Shown: positions 1 to 10,210 of the stretch, piece by piece
Layout: every line of letters begins with the position of its first letter
Numbering within the stretch: position 1 is the stretch's first letter
From: Merluccius polli
Lineage: Eukaryota; Chordata; Actinopteri; Gadiformes; Merlucciidae
Length of the DNA stretch: 64,000 nt
Direction of reading: 5' to 3'
Assembly (NCBI GenBank): GCA_030340625.1
Contig: JAOPHQ010005479.1
Span: 29,808 to 93,807 of the forward strand
Position numbers and translations under genes: made by a program
Notes under the pieces: model-generated
What the model was told of the DNA's origin: nothing
Seen by the model: only the letters and a program-made list of their open reading frames with translations
The model's database searches: none

Positions 1-1798
1 CAAGGACTTTGAACTGACAAAAGGAGGAAGAAGCCCATCTCAGGCCGTCTTGAACCTTGCCTACCTGGTGGAGACCCACGATGATGCGTGGAGTGCTGGG
101 GGGGGGGGGGGGGGGGGTGATGCAGGGTCAAGTTTTTTGACCAAGGTCTGCCACAATTAATTGCTCCCCCCCCCCCACCTGCACCCCCCCCCTGTCTCAC
201 AATCTCAAATATCCACAACACCGGGTGCTTGGCCTCTGACACGCCACGTCCGGGCTTCTCCGGTCGGTTTGACATGTTGTACATGAAAGGCCTGTGACAG
301 AGGCTGGCAGAACAGCCTTTTCCCCTTCCCTTGTCAATTTTTTACTTGGTCTTACGGACATTAAGTCGTACTCTTAATTGAAGAGTTGTTTATTTTATTA
401 ATTGGGGCTCCTTTCCTGAGAAGCTGTCTGGGTCTTTTTTGTTAAAATCAGGAGAAGCAAAAGTCCTGGACAACAGCCTCGCTGTTAAGAGGATTGGATT
501 CCTCTCTTTTTGCCACTGTCGTTTACCGCTTTTTTGCAGCTTTTTATTTATTCAAAGTGACATATCGTATCAAATGTCCTTTTCACGGTGTTAATTGGGG
601 TCGAATTTCTCTGGCGTGCTGACACAAGGGTCAGCAGTTGGCTAGAGGGGTGAGGGGGGGTGGATCAATTCTATTTTTTTCTTTTTCTATTTATTTATTT
701 TAGAAAACATAAGGCTCAGCCCAGGGCTGTAGCCTGGACATTGAGCGGGAGCTAATAATGTAAGGGAACAGTATTCTCAGTGGACCAGCCGTCCCATTTC
801 TGAAGTCCATCCTTCATTGTTCTTTTTGTCATCGGATGAATCAGAACGGCTAAAATGCTGAAATATGCCTTTTTTAATCCCAAGTTGCATAATGACGCAT
901 TATGAATCTGTTCTCCCCTGGATTAGACTGCTATTGCAGATGCCTTTAGCCTTCAGCGGTTCTATGGTGTTAACATAATTAGACTTGCATGGCAGAATGA
1001 TCGGTAGGTCTGCTGTTTTTGCCTCGGATCCAAGGAGGCCGCTTGTCACCAAGCTCACTGACCCTGAAGAAATGCATCTTTTAGCTAGGTTGTGAACCTT
1101 CCTCAACCCTGACCCCGGTCCCCAGCCCCTCTGTTCCCACAACCCAATCATCATGAGAGCCAGCGGGGGAGGGAGAGAAGGGGAGACCGTCCAAAACAAA
1201 TCGGCTGATTGGGACAAAGCGGGCCTGAGGTGGTGGCTGTGATGTGACTCGCCTCCATCTGTTGTTGACACACTGTCTCTTCACCGCCCGGCCACTTCTT
1301 ACAGGCTGCTCCCGCCGTCCGCCTATTCCCCGGCCCGCTGGGGAATCCCTTTCAAGATCTCACAATTGTCGTTGTCAGTTACTCTTAATGTAGTTTTTAC
1401 TGTAACGCCAGTAAAGGATAGTTTCTGAGAGCCTGTTTACATACCTCGCATCATTTACATGCTTATATTCCTCATAAATATGGGGGGGGGGGGCACGATG
1501 TCGCCGCTTTGCATTTGTGTCAGAGCGATGCATGCAGATTTTCATCAAGATTATGCGATTTTTCTTCGTTGGAACATCCCAGTGTATGCCCTCTGTGATG
1601 TCTTTATGTTAATTCAATGTTATTTTTAATTCCTTGTCGATCGGCATCGCTCCTAATGAATGTTAAACCCTCGCGTGAACAGAAAAGTGGGTTGCATTTC
1701 CAATGGCAATCAATTACTACTCCATTAAATAGTGTGTCCGTCCCTCCCTTCCTTCCTTTCTTCCTTCCTTTCCTTCTTCCTTTTTTCCTTCCTTTTAG
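1..1798 (+). other. RPA1: RPA1 intron, 3' part (5' end outside window)
   Basis: This is intronic sequence upstream of the first visible RPA1 exon. It contains a poly-G run at 98-117, C-rich runs near 166-192, and a short G run near 1483-1492. A 60-base polypyrimidine stretch (about 1736-1796, CCTT-type) runs directly into the AG acceptor at 1797-1798. No upstream RPA1 exon is visible: the open frame at the extreme left does not resemble the RPA1 residues that should precede the exon at 1799. Confidence 0.7.
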
Positions 1799-1975
1799 GC
1801 TGACTACTTCAGCAGCATTGCCACCATAGTGTACCTGCGTAAGGAGAACTGTCTGTACCAGGCCTGCCCCAGCCAAGACTGCAACAAGAAGGTGGTGGAC
1901 CAGCAGAACGGCATGTACCGCTGTGAGAAATGCGACAAAGAATTCCCCAACTACAAGTACCGACTCATCCTGTCG
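1799..1975 (+). CDS. RPA1: RPA1 exon encoding the DBD-C zinc ribbon (partial gene)
   Basis: RPA1 (RPA70) is the large subunit of the heterotrimeric replication protein A. It binds single-stranded DNA in the nucleus during replication, recombination and repair. This exon gives 59 codons, starting ADYFSSIATIVYLRKENC and ending YRLILS, and is almost identical to the vertebrate protein. It belongs to the third OB fold, DBD-C, which also mediates trimer assembly. The four zinc-ribbon cysteines are all present, as ACP, QDC, YRC and EKC. The exon is bounded by TTTTAG at the acceptor and TCG/GTGAGT at the donor, and both junctions are phase 0. An ATG-started reading frame at 1829 is internal and is not the true start, because the gene begins left of the window. 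From its match to human RPA1, the four exons here cover roughly the last 157 of about 616 residues. Confidence 0.97.
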
Positions 1976-2868
1976 GTGAGTGACTCCATTTCACCCCTGG
2001 CTCCTGGCGAGCACGCACGCACGATAACACACACATGCACACACACGCATACACACACAAACGAACACGCATGCACACCAACGCACACGATCGCACACGA
2101 TCGCACAAAACACTAACACAGAAAGACACACAGAAGAGACACATGCAGAGGTACAAGGGCTGCCATATCATCTGCCGGGTCCTTAAAAGACCTCTGCTCA
2201 GACATTGGCTGTACACTTACGTCTGAACAGACAAAATAAAGTCGATTCAAGTCGCCACACTACTTTGCCATGTCATTCTCCTTGCTTGCAACGTCCTTTA
2301 TCTCAGTCGCATTGGCTTTAAAAGTCAAAGTATTTCAGCAGACTCATTCCAGTCTAATTGTTAAATGAGATTCATGTTTATTTGTGTTGTATTAGATTCT
2401 GAATAAGGCTGTGGCAATTGTCTTCATTCGGACTTTCTGTGCCTTCTGGTCGTCTCACAGAATTTGCAAGGATGCACAGTAATATAGGCCAATTGTTTTG
2501 TTTGAATAGAGCCAAAATACATGAAATATCAGCTTTTAAATTTCAAAACACGTTCAGTCAGCAAAAGTGACCAGCGCTTTGAAAGAAGCATATTTCTTGT
2601 TATTGTTTTATATTATTCTGTCAGCATATTGCCACCGCACACAAGCAGTAACATAAGCTGTGAATTCCCTTCCCCCGTATGCATCACAATGGCATCACAA
2701 GGTGTATACACGCGTCATCGGAAAGACGTCATACAATTTTCATGAAGAACGACCCATATGGTCCAAATCACATCTCGACATGTAGCCGCTACAAGTTACC
2801 AGTGTGGAAGTTTTTTACGATTCTGTGTGATTTCTCATCGAATCCTTGTTTCCTTGAATCTCTGGCAG
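1976..2868 (+). other. RPA1: RPA1 intron with imperfect CA repeat
   Basis: This is an 893-bp intron. At about 2015-2130 it carries an interrupted CA-type repeat (ACACGCATACAC-like, with CGATCGCACA interruptions). The remainder is plain AT-rich sequence in which I see no other element. The acceptor is TGGCAG at 2863-2868. Confidence 0.85.
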
Positions 2869-2976
2869 GCGAACATTGCGGATTACGGGGACAACCAGTG
2901 GGTGACGTGCTTCCAGGAGAGCGCCGAGGCCATCCTGGGCCAGAACGCAGCTTACCTTGGGCAGCTCAAGGAGTCG
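2869..2976 (+). CDS. RPA1: RPA1 exon, middle of DBD-C
   Basis: This exon has 36 codons, from ANIADYGDNQWVTCFQESAE to GQLKES. It continues DBD-C directly after the zinc-ribbon exon and is nearly identical to the vertebrate segment with the WVTCFQESAEAILGQ core. The acceptor is CTGGCAG and the donor is TCG/GTGAGC. Both junctions are phase 0, so the frame joins cleanly with both neighbouring exons. The conservation is strong and there is no break in the frame. Confidence 0.96.
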
Positions 2977-3403
2977 GTGAGCCTCCCCTCGGCTGAATTA
3001 AAAGTCTAGCCTTGGGGGATTGGACTGAGGAGCTTTAGTGCTGTCTGACCCCCACCCTCCTGTTTATGACCATAAACGCTCCCGCATAAGCACTATAAAC
3101 ATTTCACAGTGTATGAACAATTTATTCCTATTCCTATAAAGAATTCATAACATTCACACCCCGATTGTCACATGCTCACACTATATGTGTACATTAAAGT
3201 CATGGGTTTAATAACCTTTTAGGCACTGGTTGGAGTGGAGCTTATGAAATAATCATAACTAGTATTTCTTCAGCACTCGGTGGGCTGTTAGTGCTCATTA
3301 AAAGCTAGACTGTATAATACTGAACTTGGTTCCCCAAAACGGAATGGAAAAGTTTAATGAATTAAAATATTCATACCATGCGTGATTGTTTTTTCCTCCC
3401 CAG
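2977..3403 (+). other. RPA1: RPA1 intron
   Basis: This is a 427-bp AT-rich intron. It ends in a clear polypyrimidine tract and CAG acceptor (3390-3403). No repeats or RNA genes were seen in it. Confidence 0.85.
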
Positions 3404-3490
3404 AACGAGGTTGCGTTCGATGAGGTCTTCCAGCAAGCCAACTTCCACACGTTCATCTTTCGCAGCAGAGTCAAGCTGGAAACGTATAAC
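3404..3490 (+). CDS. RPA1: RPA1 exon, distal DBD-C
   Basis: This exon has 29 codons, from NEVAFDEVFQQANFHTFIFR to KLETYN, matching the vertebrate segment NEQAFEEVFQ...FIFRVRVKVETYN. The acceptor is CCCCAG and the donor is AAC/GTAAGT, a strong consensus, and both are phase 0. A 6-kb intron separates it from the terminal exon at 9542. Confidence 0.96.
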
Positions 3491-3542
3491 GTAAGTACAA
3501 CAGATATGGCCTGACATCTTCGACATAAGGAGGCATTCAATA

Positions 3543-3715
3543 TGGGGCAGGATAGTCTAATCGTTAGGGTATTTGAATCACAGCCGAGTGGTTCTGTGTT
3601 CAATCCCATTTTCAACCCATGTTCTACCTGTAGGCATCCCTGTGCAAGATGCTTATATCCAACATGCTCTTTAATGATTTGTCGCTTCGAATAAAAGCTC
3701 AATGCTAAGTACATA
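3543..3715 (+). mobile_element. tRNA-derived SINE, degraded
   Basis: The sequence at 3553-3563 fits the RNA polymerase III box A consensus (TAGTCTAATCG). About 45 bases later, 3598-3606 (GTTCAATCC) fits box B. The body resembles fish SINE text, with TGTGCAAGATGCTTATATCC corresponding to the usual 'gagcaagg' segment. The right end, TTCGAATAAAAGC, resembles the 'cggataaaagc' tail common in fish SINEs. It lies in sense orientation inside the last RPA1 intron. The exact ends and the family name are uncertain. Confidence 0.65.
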
Positions 3716-4129
3716 ATTAGGTATCCTTTTAAAGGTGCATGCTTGAAACTTTGTCTTTGTCTTTTATTTAACACTGAGTTGACACTGCCACAATACATCA
3801 TTGTCTTCTTGTCAACTATGAATACATGGCACACATACAGGCCTTTGTGTTATTATTCATATTCTTACCCAGTTGTTTTGTGTGTGTCGTTGCCAAACCA
3901 CATGACGTCGGCTCACAAACGCAATCTCAAGCGGTGCTGGGGCTTTTCCCTTACAAAGAAAGCCGCTTATCTCCTTTGCTGCTTTTTACGTAAGGTGAAC
4001 ACACAGGCGAGTCGCGGTCACTGTTTTCCCGTTGGCGGCGTAGACGTCGGAGGTCTGTTGTGTTTTTTAGCAGGAGGGCATGAAGGAATTGATTGGGCTG
4101 TGGCTGAGCAGGAAGTCTGGAGCCGTGCC

Positions 4130-4205
4130 AGGCTGGGAGTACATGAGGGAGGCTGGGAGTGCGTGAGGGAGGCTGGGAGTGCGTGAGGGAGGGAGGGAGG
4201 GAGGC
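4130..4205 (+). repeat. 20-bp G-rich tandem repeat, about 3 copies, plus (GAGG)n
   Basis: A unit with core GGGAGTGCGTGAGGGAGGCT is repeated three times. The first copy reads ACATG where the others read GCGTG. The array then passes into a GAGG tetranucleotide run. It is purely low-complexity intronic sequence. Confidence 0.85.
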
Positions 4206-4808
4206 AGGCTTCCACATCCGTCGTCAACACACAGTAGAAGCCACTGTCTCTGTCACACAGCTCAGTGGCTTCATCCTCCTAAGTGCCTACTCTGCTTCCA
4301 CAAGGACATGCTGGCATTTGCCTGCAGAACCGCCACCCCTGCACCCCTGTTTCCTTGACAAGACACCTGCACCTTCTTCGGTCCACCTCATTTGTTTTCT
4401 TTTCCCGGCGGTGAACACTGGCTATTGTTACAAGGAATGGAGGGGAGTTTGTGTTATAGACACACAGATAGTCGAGGGGAAACCCTCCATAATTTATCAG
4501 CACTGTCAGTCCTTGTGGATCAAGTGGCACAGTGTTTTATTTTGTTTGTTTCATTTTTGACATGATCTCATTTGTGTTGCCGTCTTCCGGTATTTTTTAT
4601 TTCACGAAAGCATTTGCAGCATTGTGCTGTCAAGTCATTGAAAGGCATTTCTGTAAGCAGATTTTGAACAGCACGCTCTGTACATATTTGATGAGTTGGC
4701 TTTTCTTTTAGTCTGGGGAGAGGGTGAAACTTATTATACATTGAGATTTGAGTGGGTGAAATATGGTGACTTTGGGGTCTATAGTTAGAGTTGGTGTAGA
4801 GTGTAGAC

Positions 4809-5540
4809 CAGTGGTTCTCAACTGGTCTGGCCTCAGGACCCACATGTCATTTGACCAGTGGTTCTCCACTGGTCTGGCCTCAGGTCCCACATGTGTCATT
4901 AGACCAGTGGTTCTCAACTGGTCTGGCCTCAGGACCCACATGTGTCATTAGACCAGTGTTTCTCAACTGGTCTGGCCTCAGGACCCACATGTGTCATTCG
5001 ACCAGTGGTTCTCAACTGGTCTGGCCTCAGGACCCACATTTGTAATTCGACCAGTGGTTCTCAACTGGTCTGGCCTCAGGACCCACGTGTGTCATTAGAC
5101 CAGTGTTTCTCAACTGGTCTGGCCTCAGGTCCCACATGTGTTATTAGACCAGTGTTTCTCAACTGGTCTGGCCTCAGGACCCACATGTGTCATTAGGCCA
5201 GTGTTTCTCAACTGGTCTGGCCTCAGGACCCACATGTGTCATTAAGCCAGTGTTTCTCAACTGGTCTGGCCTCAGGACCCACATGTGTCATTAGGCCAGT
5301 GTTTCTCAACTGGTCTGGCCTCAGGACCCACATGTGTCATTAGGCCAGTGTTTCTCAACTGGTCTGGCCTCAGGACCCACATGTGTCATTAGGCCAGTGT
5401 TTCTCAACTGGTCTGGCCTCAGGACCCACATGTGTCATTAGGCCAGTGTTTCTCAACTGGTCTGGCCTCAGGACCCACATGTGTCATTAGGCCAGTGTTT
5501 CTCAACTGGTCTGGCCTCAGGACCCACGTGTGTCATTAGT
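4809..5540 (+). repeat. 49-bp minisatellite, about 15 copies, made of a hAT terminus
   Basis: The unit carries CCAGTGTTTCTCAACTGG followed by TCTGGCCTCAGGACCCACA and a short TGTGTCATTA spacer. The period is 49 bp (47 bp in the first copy). Left copies vary (GGTTCTC, CTCCACTGG, CATTTGTAATTCG). Copies from about 5195 onward are nearly identical, which suggests recent homogenisation toward the right. Each copy contains the terminal inverted repeat of the enclosing element. Confidence 0.95.
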
Positions 5541-5785
5541 CATTTAGTCATGATCCAAAAATAAAAATGTATTTACCAAAATTGCAGTGATCAACAATCC
5601 CTTCATGTACTGTTAAGCGAACAAAAAGCTGCAACGATTGGGGCTAAACTCAATGAAATAGTAAGCCATTGAAACATGAATTAACATTGAAACATTAATT
5701 CATGGGCTTCTTGCTAAAGATTAAGGTTTGCATGCTCTGCGACCCACTCAAAATGCCCTCGTGACCCACCAGTTGAGAATCATTG
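4809..5785 (+). mobile_element. Non-autonomous hAT-type element (MITE) with amplified left end
   Basis: The left end reads CAGTGGTTCTCAACTGGT, starting at 4809. The right end (about 5767-5785), read on the other strand, is CAATGATTCTCAACTGGT, giving an 18-bp terminal inverted repeat with two mismatches. The 8-bp flanks GTGTAGAC (4801-4808) and GTGTAGAG (5786-5793) agree at seven of eight positions, as expected for a hAT target-site duplication. CAGTG...TTCTCAA-type ends are known for vertebrate hAT elements. No transposase frame is present. About 730 of its 977 bases are a tandem array of the left end, annotated separately. Confidence 0.7.
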
Positions 5786-7925
5786 GTGTAGAGTATAGTT
5801 TTTATTAGCTGAGTTTAGAAATACCTTTTGAATATAAAAATGATTGGTTAAAGGATTAGGAATTAGTGGATGAGTGACTTGGGTAGTACAAAGTCAAATG
5901 TTGTTGTGGCCCGTCGTGCAGTTGTATTCAATTTTGTAAAAATTGCTAATTCACTGACATTTCATGACGCATCCCAACTCTGAACACATTTTTTTGAACT
6001 TTGCACCGATTGGAAAACATCCCATCCGACTCTGTTTTGATGCTCCTGTTATCAATATTACTACAAAGATCAATTCATGTAGGTCATAACTTCTAAAAAT
6101 GTCACCGGATGATTATCCCTGTCACTTTTTAAACTTGTCAAGTGTCAAAACCTGTTCCCCAAAACCTTCTGCCACAGCTCCTGACTCCCTTTTTTACACG
6201 TTCTTCATATCCGCCCGGCGAGTGACCGTTTGCAGCTGTCACTTTCTAATCGCCATGCTGGTATTTAGGATGTGACTCACCCCTGCAGGCCCCCTGTCTA
6301 GACATTTTAACACGTTTTTAAATGTTTTCAAAACGGACGCCGACAGAGAAAGGAGGTGACATTGAAGATAAGGTCATTTATGTGTGTGTGGCTTTTAAAT
6401 CCTGCCCAGTTTCAAAGAGAGATGTGTGGCGGATTTGCATAGCAAATGACAGGGCTGATTCCGCTTGTGTTTTTTTTTCTTTCTGCCCACATAAATCCTG
6501 CTTCTCTGGCAAGATGTGACCAGGGCTAATCACTGGATGAACGGGGTTGCACACAGTCATGGAGGTGCGGGCGAGGCTGTGGCTTTGCACAGGAAGTGGT
6601 TTTTTGTGTGCATGAAGGCAAAAAGGGGAAGAATTTAGAAGGCCGAATAAAATGATGGGAGAACTGTGCGGTGCATGACTAGTGGCGATTTGCAGACGCC
6701 CATGCCTCTCCCCGTGTCGACGAGTCTCTCTCTCTGCTGTTTAGACGTTGTAAATTATGTAGTTGTATGAAGTTGTATGATGTTGCTATAAAATGCTAAT
6801 GCATAAAAAGTGTAGGAAAGTAAGTGTTTTGAATATTTGGAATATTAGATGGAAGAGTGAAGTAAGAACAGGGTTCAACCCTTATTCAATTTTTTCTTAA
6901 TGGACTACTTTTTGAATAGCGTTTTAGTTAGTTAAATTGGCCATTAGCCAGAACCCTCTGGGATTGGTGTGCCTCCATAAGACTCACATTAACGACTGTG
7001 ATCGCTGTGGTCATAAAAAGCCACACTAAAACTGACCATGGACGACACAAATAAAAGAAATGGGAAGTCGTTGATATATTGGTGCATAACCAGGCCTAAA
7101 AAAAAAAAGTCACAGATGGTAAAAAATGCCGTTGTTAAAATGTTCACAAAAGTTTTTTGATAAACCGTAGTTTCTGGGTAGAGCCAATTTGATGTGTGAG
7201 GGAGCAACTCTCTCTCTTTGGCCAGAACCATAGTTGTCTAAGCTCTCCAACGCCACCAGTGGTGTGGATAATGGACTTAGGGCACAACACAAATGGTCTG
7301 TGTCTTGGGAGTGAAGAGTTTTTTCTCGACTGACTATTGTCCCATTGTTCTGGTCTTTTATTGATGTACTTCAACAATCTTTTTTATTTTTTATTTTTTT
7401 AAATCCCCTAAAAATGGCTTGAAATCTAGAGGGGCTGAGATTATGTTTTTTCGGGAAATGTTTTTTTGTGCGCCGTAGAAATTGTATCACATTTATTTCT
7501 GGCCTTTTGCTTTAGGCGAGATAATCTATTGGCTGTAGTGGAGTCCTCACTTTTGGCACATGTCAATTGGGTCTGTTGCACCGGGCGAGTTGAATTAAGG
7601 CTTGCTATACTGACCCATGTCTACAGGCAACAATCTTCCACCACATTGCTCCAACATTTTTCATGTTATTCACGGCCAACACTTAAAATGTTCTCTTCTT
7701 GGGTCTTTTTTTTCTTGCAGGCCTGTCGTATGGAAATATATTCTGGTTTGACACGCTCACCAGTGTGCACCAGTCGACCATGTGAGAGACGCCAAGCAAA
7801 TTTGACATTACCGTTTTGTTCCTAAGGCGGATTGCATCCATGTAGTACATCCAACATGGCCGCCGTCTATTGATCTATTCATTTTGTAGACCATTTTTCG
7901 ACCAAAGCGATTTGAATTTCGGATG

Positions 7926-8012
7926 CATGTCATTAAGCAGCAGGTAGGGGTTGGGGATTCTTGCTCGAGGATGCCTGCAGGCAGACTACAACCATGGGGG
8001 TTCAAACATGGA
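7926..8012 (+). mobile_element. Fragment of fish dispersed repeat (AAGCAGCAGGTAGGGGTT type)
   Basis: The stretch shares its order of motifs with 59388-59560: AAGCAGCAGGTAGGGGTT, then CTTGCTC(A/G)AGGA(C/T)GCCT, then a region ending in GGTTCAAAC or GATCGAACCC. These are typical of a dispersed fish SINE-like or LINE-tail family. Only the internal part is present here. The family assignment is by pattern only. Confidence 0.55.
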
Positions 8013-8341
8013 ACATATCAGCTGGGAGTGTGAACGCCACTAGACTGTGCTGCTGACACGATGAGCATCCACGGGGCAGATGTAGCGCAGATCTCCCCCA
8101 CCAAGCAGTGTGAGAGATGGGGGGGAGAGAGGGGCAGGCTTGTAGCTACAAGCTCCACCCTGCCAACACCTTTCCCCACTCCTTCCCCTCATGCCGTTCC
8201 CGTGGGACCCAGGCCCGGGGCGAACGGCAGCTCCTTCTGCCAGCGTCGGCCAGATGCAAATCACTGTGCCGTGGGAACAAACTGTAGCAACAGTGCTGCT
8301 GCTGTTAACACTGTTGGCATGCACAGATGCTGCCTTGCCCT

Positions 8342-8426
8342 AAGGGGGGGTGGGGGGCGCACACGCGCGCGCGCTTACTATTTCATATGTGTATCATATG
8401 TGTTAAGTTAACACACACACACACAC
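8342..8426 (+). repeat. Poly-G, (CG/CA)n and (CA)n low-complexity patch
   Basis: A GGGGGGGTGGGGGGCG run is followed by CACACGCGCGCGCGC and then, after a short gap, a pure CA run near 8411-8426. The alternating purine-pyrimidine CG stretch could adopt Z-DNA. Nothing else was identified here. Confidence 0.8.
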
Positions 8427-9541
8427 TGTCTTTATTTATAGTATTTTTCCCCTCTTCCTATTCAGCTTTATGTTAATGTAAAACCCCCTATAGCTCTGGC
8501 ACCTCTAGCCTTGTAGCGGAGTGCTCGGTTCCACAAGCAAGGACTACCTGCCTAGTGCAAGCCCAGGATTAGCACAGCATGTCAGCCGCTTCACACCACA
8601 AACAAGTCGGAGTTGCCCCAACGCCACATGGGTGCCGCATACTCTATAGGGCTTCTGACAGGCGTTTGCCTCGCATACATTATGTTGTTGTGCTTGCTTT
8701 GTTCATTAGCATATTTAGCATAACCTAATTACTCAGCCAGGGGGATCGTACCATTGATCGTGGCCTTAACCTGGTTTTTCCGCAGCTTATGTAAGTGTTG
8801 CTTGGTGGATTTTACTGTCTACCTATTTGGGCAAGGACAGAGTGCGGATCTTGTTAAAATAAAATGTCAGTGCCAACCCGAATGGAGATGATTTACATTT
8901 CACCTACATGGGTATAAGGGGAGATTAATGGAGACAAAGTGTGTGTAACTGCGCTTTAAACGCGGAGAATGATGGCCCTGCTCGAAATGACCTTCTCCTG
9001 TCTAGACGGCTGTGGAGGTGGGGATGGCATTAAAAACGCCGCCCCCGTTTTCCGTAGAGATCTTCATTTTAATGGCAGGCGACATCGTGCTGCTACTCGG
9101 TCACAATCACTGGCATTAACCTCACTGTGGAGCGCTTCATCTTCTCAAAACTGAATTTGTTTTCAGGGGAGGATTAATTGGGATTACTAGGAATAACTAT
9201 ACTCTCTAGAACGCAGTGCAGTGTTGGTTTAAGGAATGTTATTACAACGTAAGGATGCCTTTTGGGTATTGACTTAATTATCTTGACTGCCTTGTTTTTT
9301 TTTAATAGAGAATAAAGCTGCTCCAGGGACAGCAGAGTTGAATGAACATTTTAAGGGCATGCAAGATGTATAGAAAGTGTGTATTTGTTGTCACTTGCTG
9401 CTCTCACCACAGCAGTGCTCTTGATGGCTTGAGAGCTGTCAAGAGGCTTCAAACCTAAAGGTAAGTTTAGAGAAATGCTGTCGTTTGGGATATAATATGT
9501 CACTGAATAATGTTTCCTGCTTGTTTCCCCCCCCTTGCTAG

Positions 9542-9643
9542 GATGAGTCTCGGATCAAGGCCACAGTGATGGATGTGAAGCCAGTTGACCATAAGGAGTA
9601 CAGCAAGAGACTGATCATGAACATCCGGAAAATGGCCGTCTAG
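9542..9643 (+). CDS. RPA1: RPA1 terminal coding exon
   Basis: This exon has 33 codons plus TAG, from DESRIKATVMDVKPVDHKEY to IRKMAV. It encodes the C-terminal end of DBD-C, the helix used for trimerisation with RPA2 and RPA3. The human counterpart ends ...RRLVMSIRRSALM, so this protein is the usual length to within about two residues. The acceptor is TTGCTAG (9535-9541). The exon is phase 0 and joins in frame with 3404-3490. The stop codon is at 9641-9643. Confidence 0.96.
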   Translation, partial: DESRIKATVMDVKPVDHKEYSKRLIMNIRKMAV

Positions 9644-10113
9644 AGGAGCTTGTTTCTGCAACTCCCTCCCTCTTCACCCCCTTTCTTCACATTGCGATGC
9701 GTTAGTATGTGAATGGAGCAGTTGTGGGTTTAACTTTAAGTTGACTTTTTTCTTTTTGTATATACATAACTGGTTTGTATATAACTAGTTATTTAGTAGC
9801 TCCGGTGATAAGCAGGGGGAGTAAGTTTAGTTAAATGCATTGGTGAAACTGAAACTGTCTAAGCTCAGCCAGCTATTTCAAGCAGCAATAGCTGGCATTG
9901 TGGCATTGTGCCTGTGTGTTTGACTGGCGCACATTGAAAATACCATTTGGACCTGCAAACACCTGATAAGACGTCTATTCTACCCTTTGTACATGTGACA
10001 AGAGGAAGAGCAACTAGCTCCTACAGTCGACAGGAAAACCACAGCATTGTATTTATGTAGATTTGTTTTGTCGTTTATTTCGTTAAATTTTTTTTGTTTC
10101 AACCAATGGTGAA

Positions 10114-10119
10114 AATAAA
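10114..10119 (+). terminator. RPA1: RPA1 polyadenylation signal, proximal
   Basis: A canonical AATAAA lies about 470 bases after the stop codon, followed by an AT-rich and then T-rich stretch (10149-10157), which suits a downstream element. Confidence 0.65.
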
Positions 10120-10187
10120 AATATAATCAAAATAATAATTGTTCACTTATTTTTTCAAATTGTACAAGTGTTCTGAAAAAAATACAA

Positions 10188-10193
10188 AATAAA
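10188..10193 (+). terminator. RPA1: RPA1 polyadenylation signal, distal
   Basis: This second AATAAA sits 74 bases after the first. It is followed by a TGTGG and T-run region at 10218-10230 that could serve as the GU/U-rich downstream element. Confidence 0.55.
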
Positions 10194-10210
10194 CAGCCAT
10201 TCTATCAATT

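Larger units (their letters stand above)
3491..9541 (+). other. RPA1: RPA1 last intron, 6.05 kb
   Basis: This large intron lies between the penultimate and terminal coding exons. It contains a tRNA-derived SINE (3543-3715), a short tandem G-rich repeat (4130-4205), a hAT-type element with an amplified end (4809-5785), a fragment of a fish dispersed repeat (7926-8012), a GC-alternating and CA patch (8342-8426), and otherwise unremarkable AT-rich sequence. It ends with a C-rich tract and GCTAG acceptor (9529-9541). No conserved open reading frame was recognised. Confidence 0.85.
9644..10210 (+). other. RPA1: RPA1 3' UTR
   Basis: This untranslated tail follows the RPA1 stop codon and becomes AT-rich toward its end. 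Two canonical AATAAA hexamers at 10114-10119 and 10188-10193 suggest an end near 10135 or 10210. The exact cleavage site cannot be read from the sequence. Confidence 0.75.

Noticed and set aside
1..95. Possible additional RPA1 exon at the left edge
   Set aside because: The open frame (KDFELTKGGRSPSQ...) does not match the RPA1 residues expected before ADYFSS, and no splice donor with a matching frame is evident.
4763..5196. Overlapping frames reading VLNWSGLRTHM repeats
   Set aside because: They are translations of the 49-bp tandem array inside the hAT-type element, not a gene.
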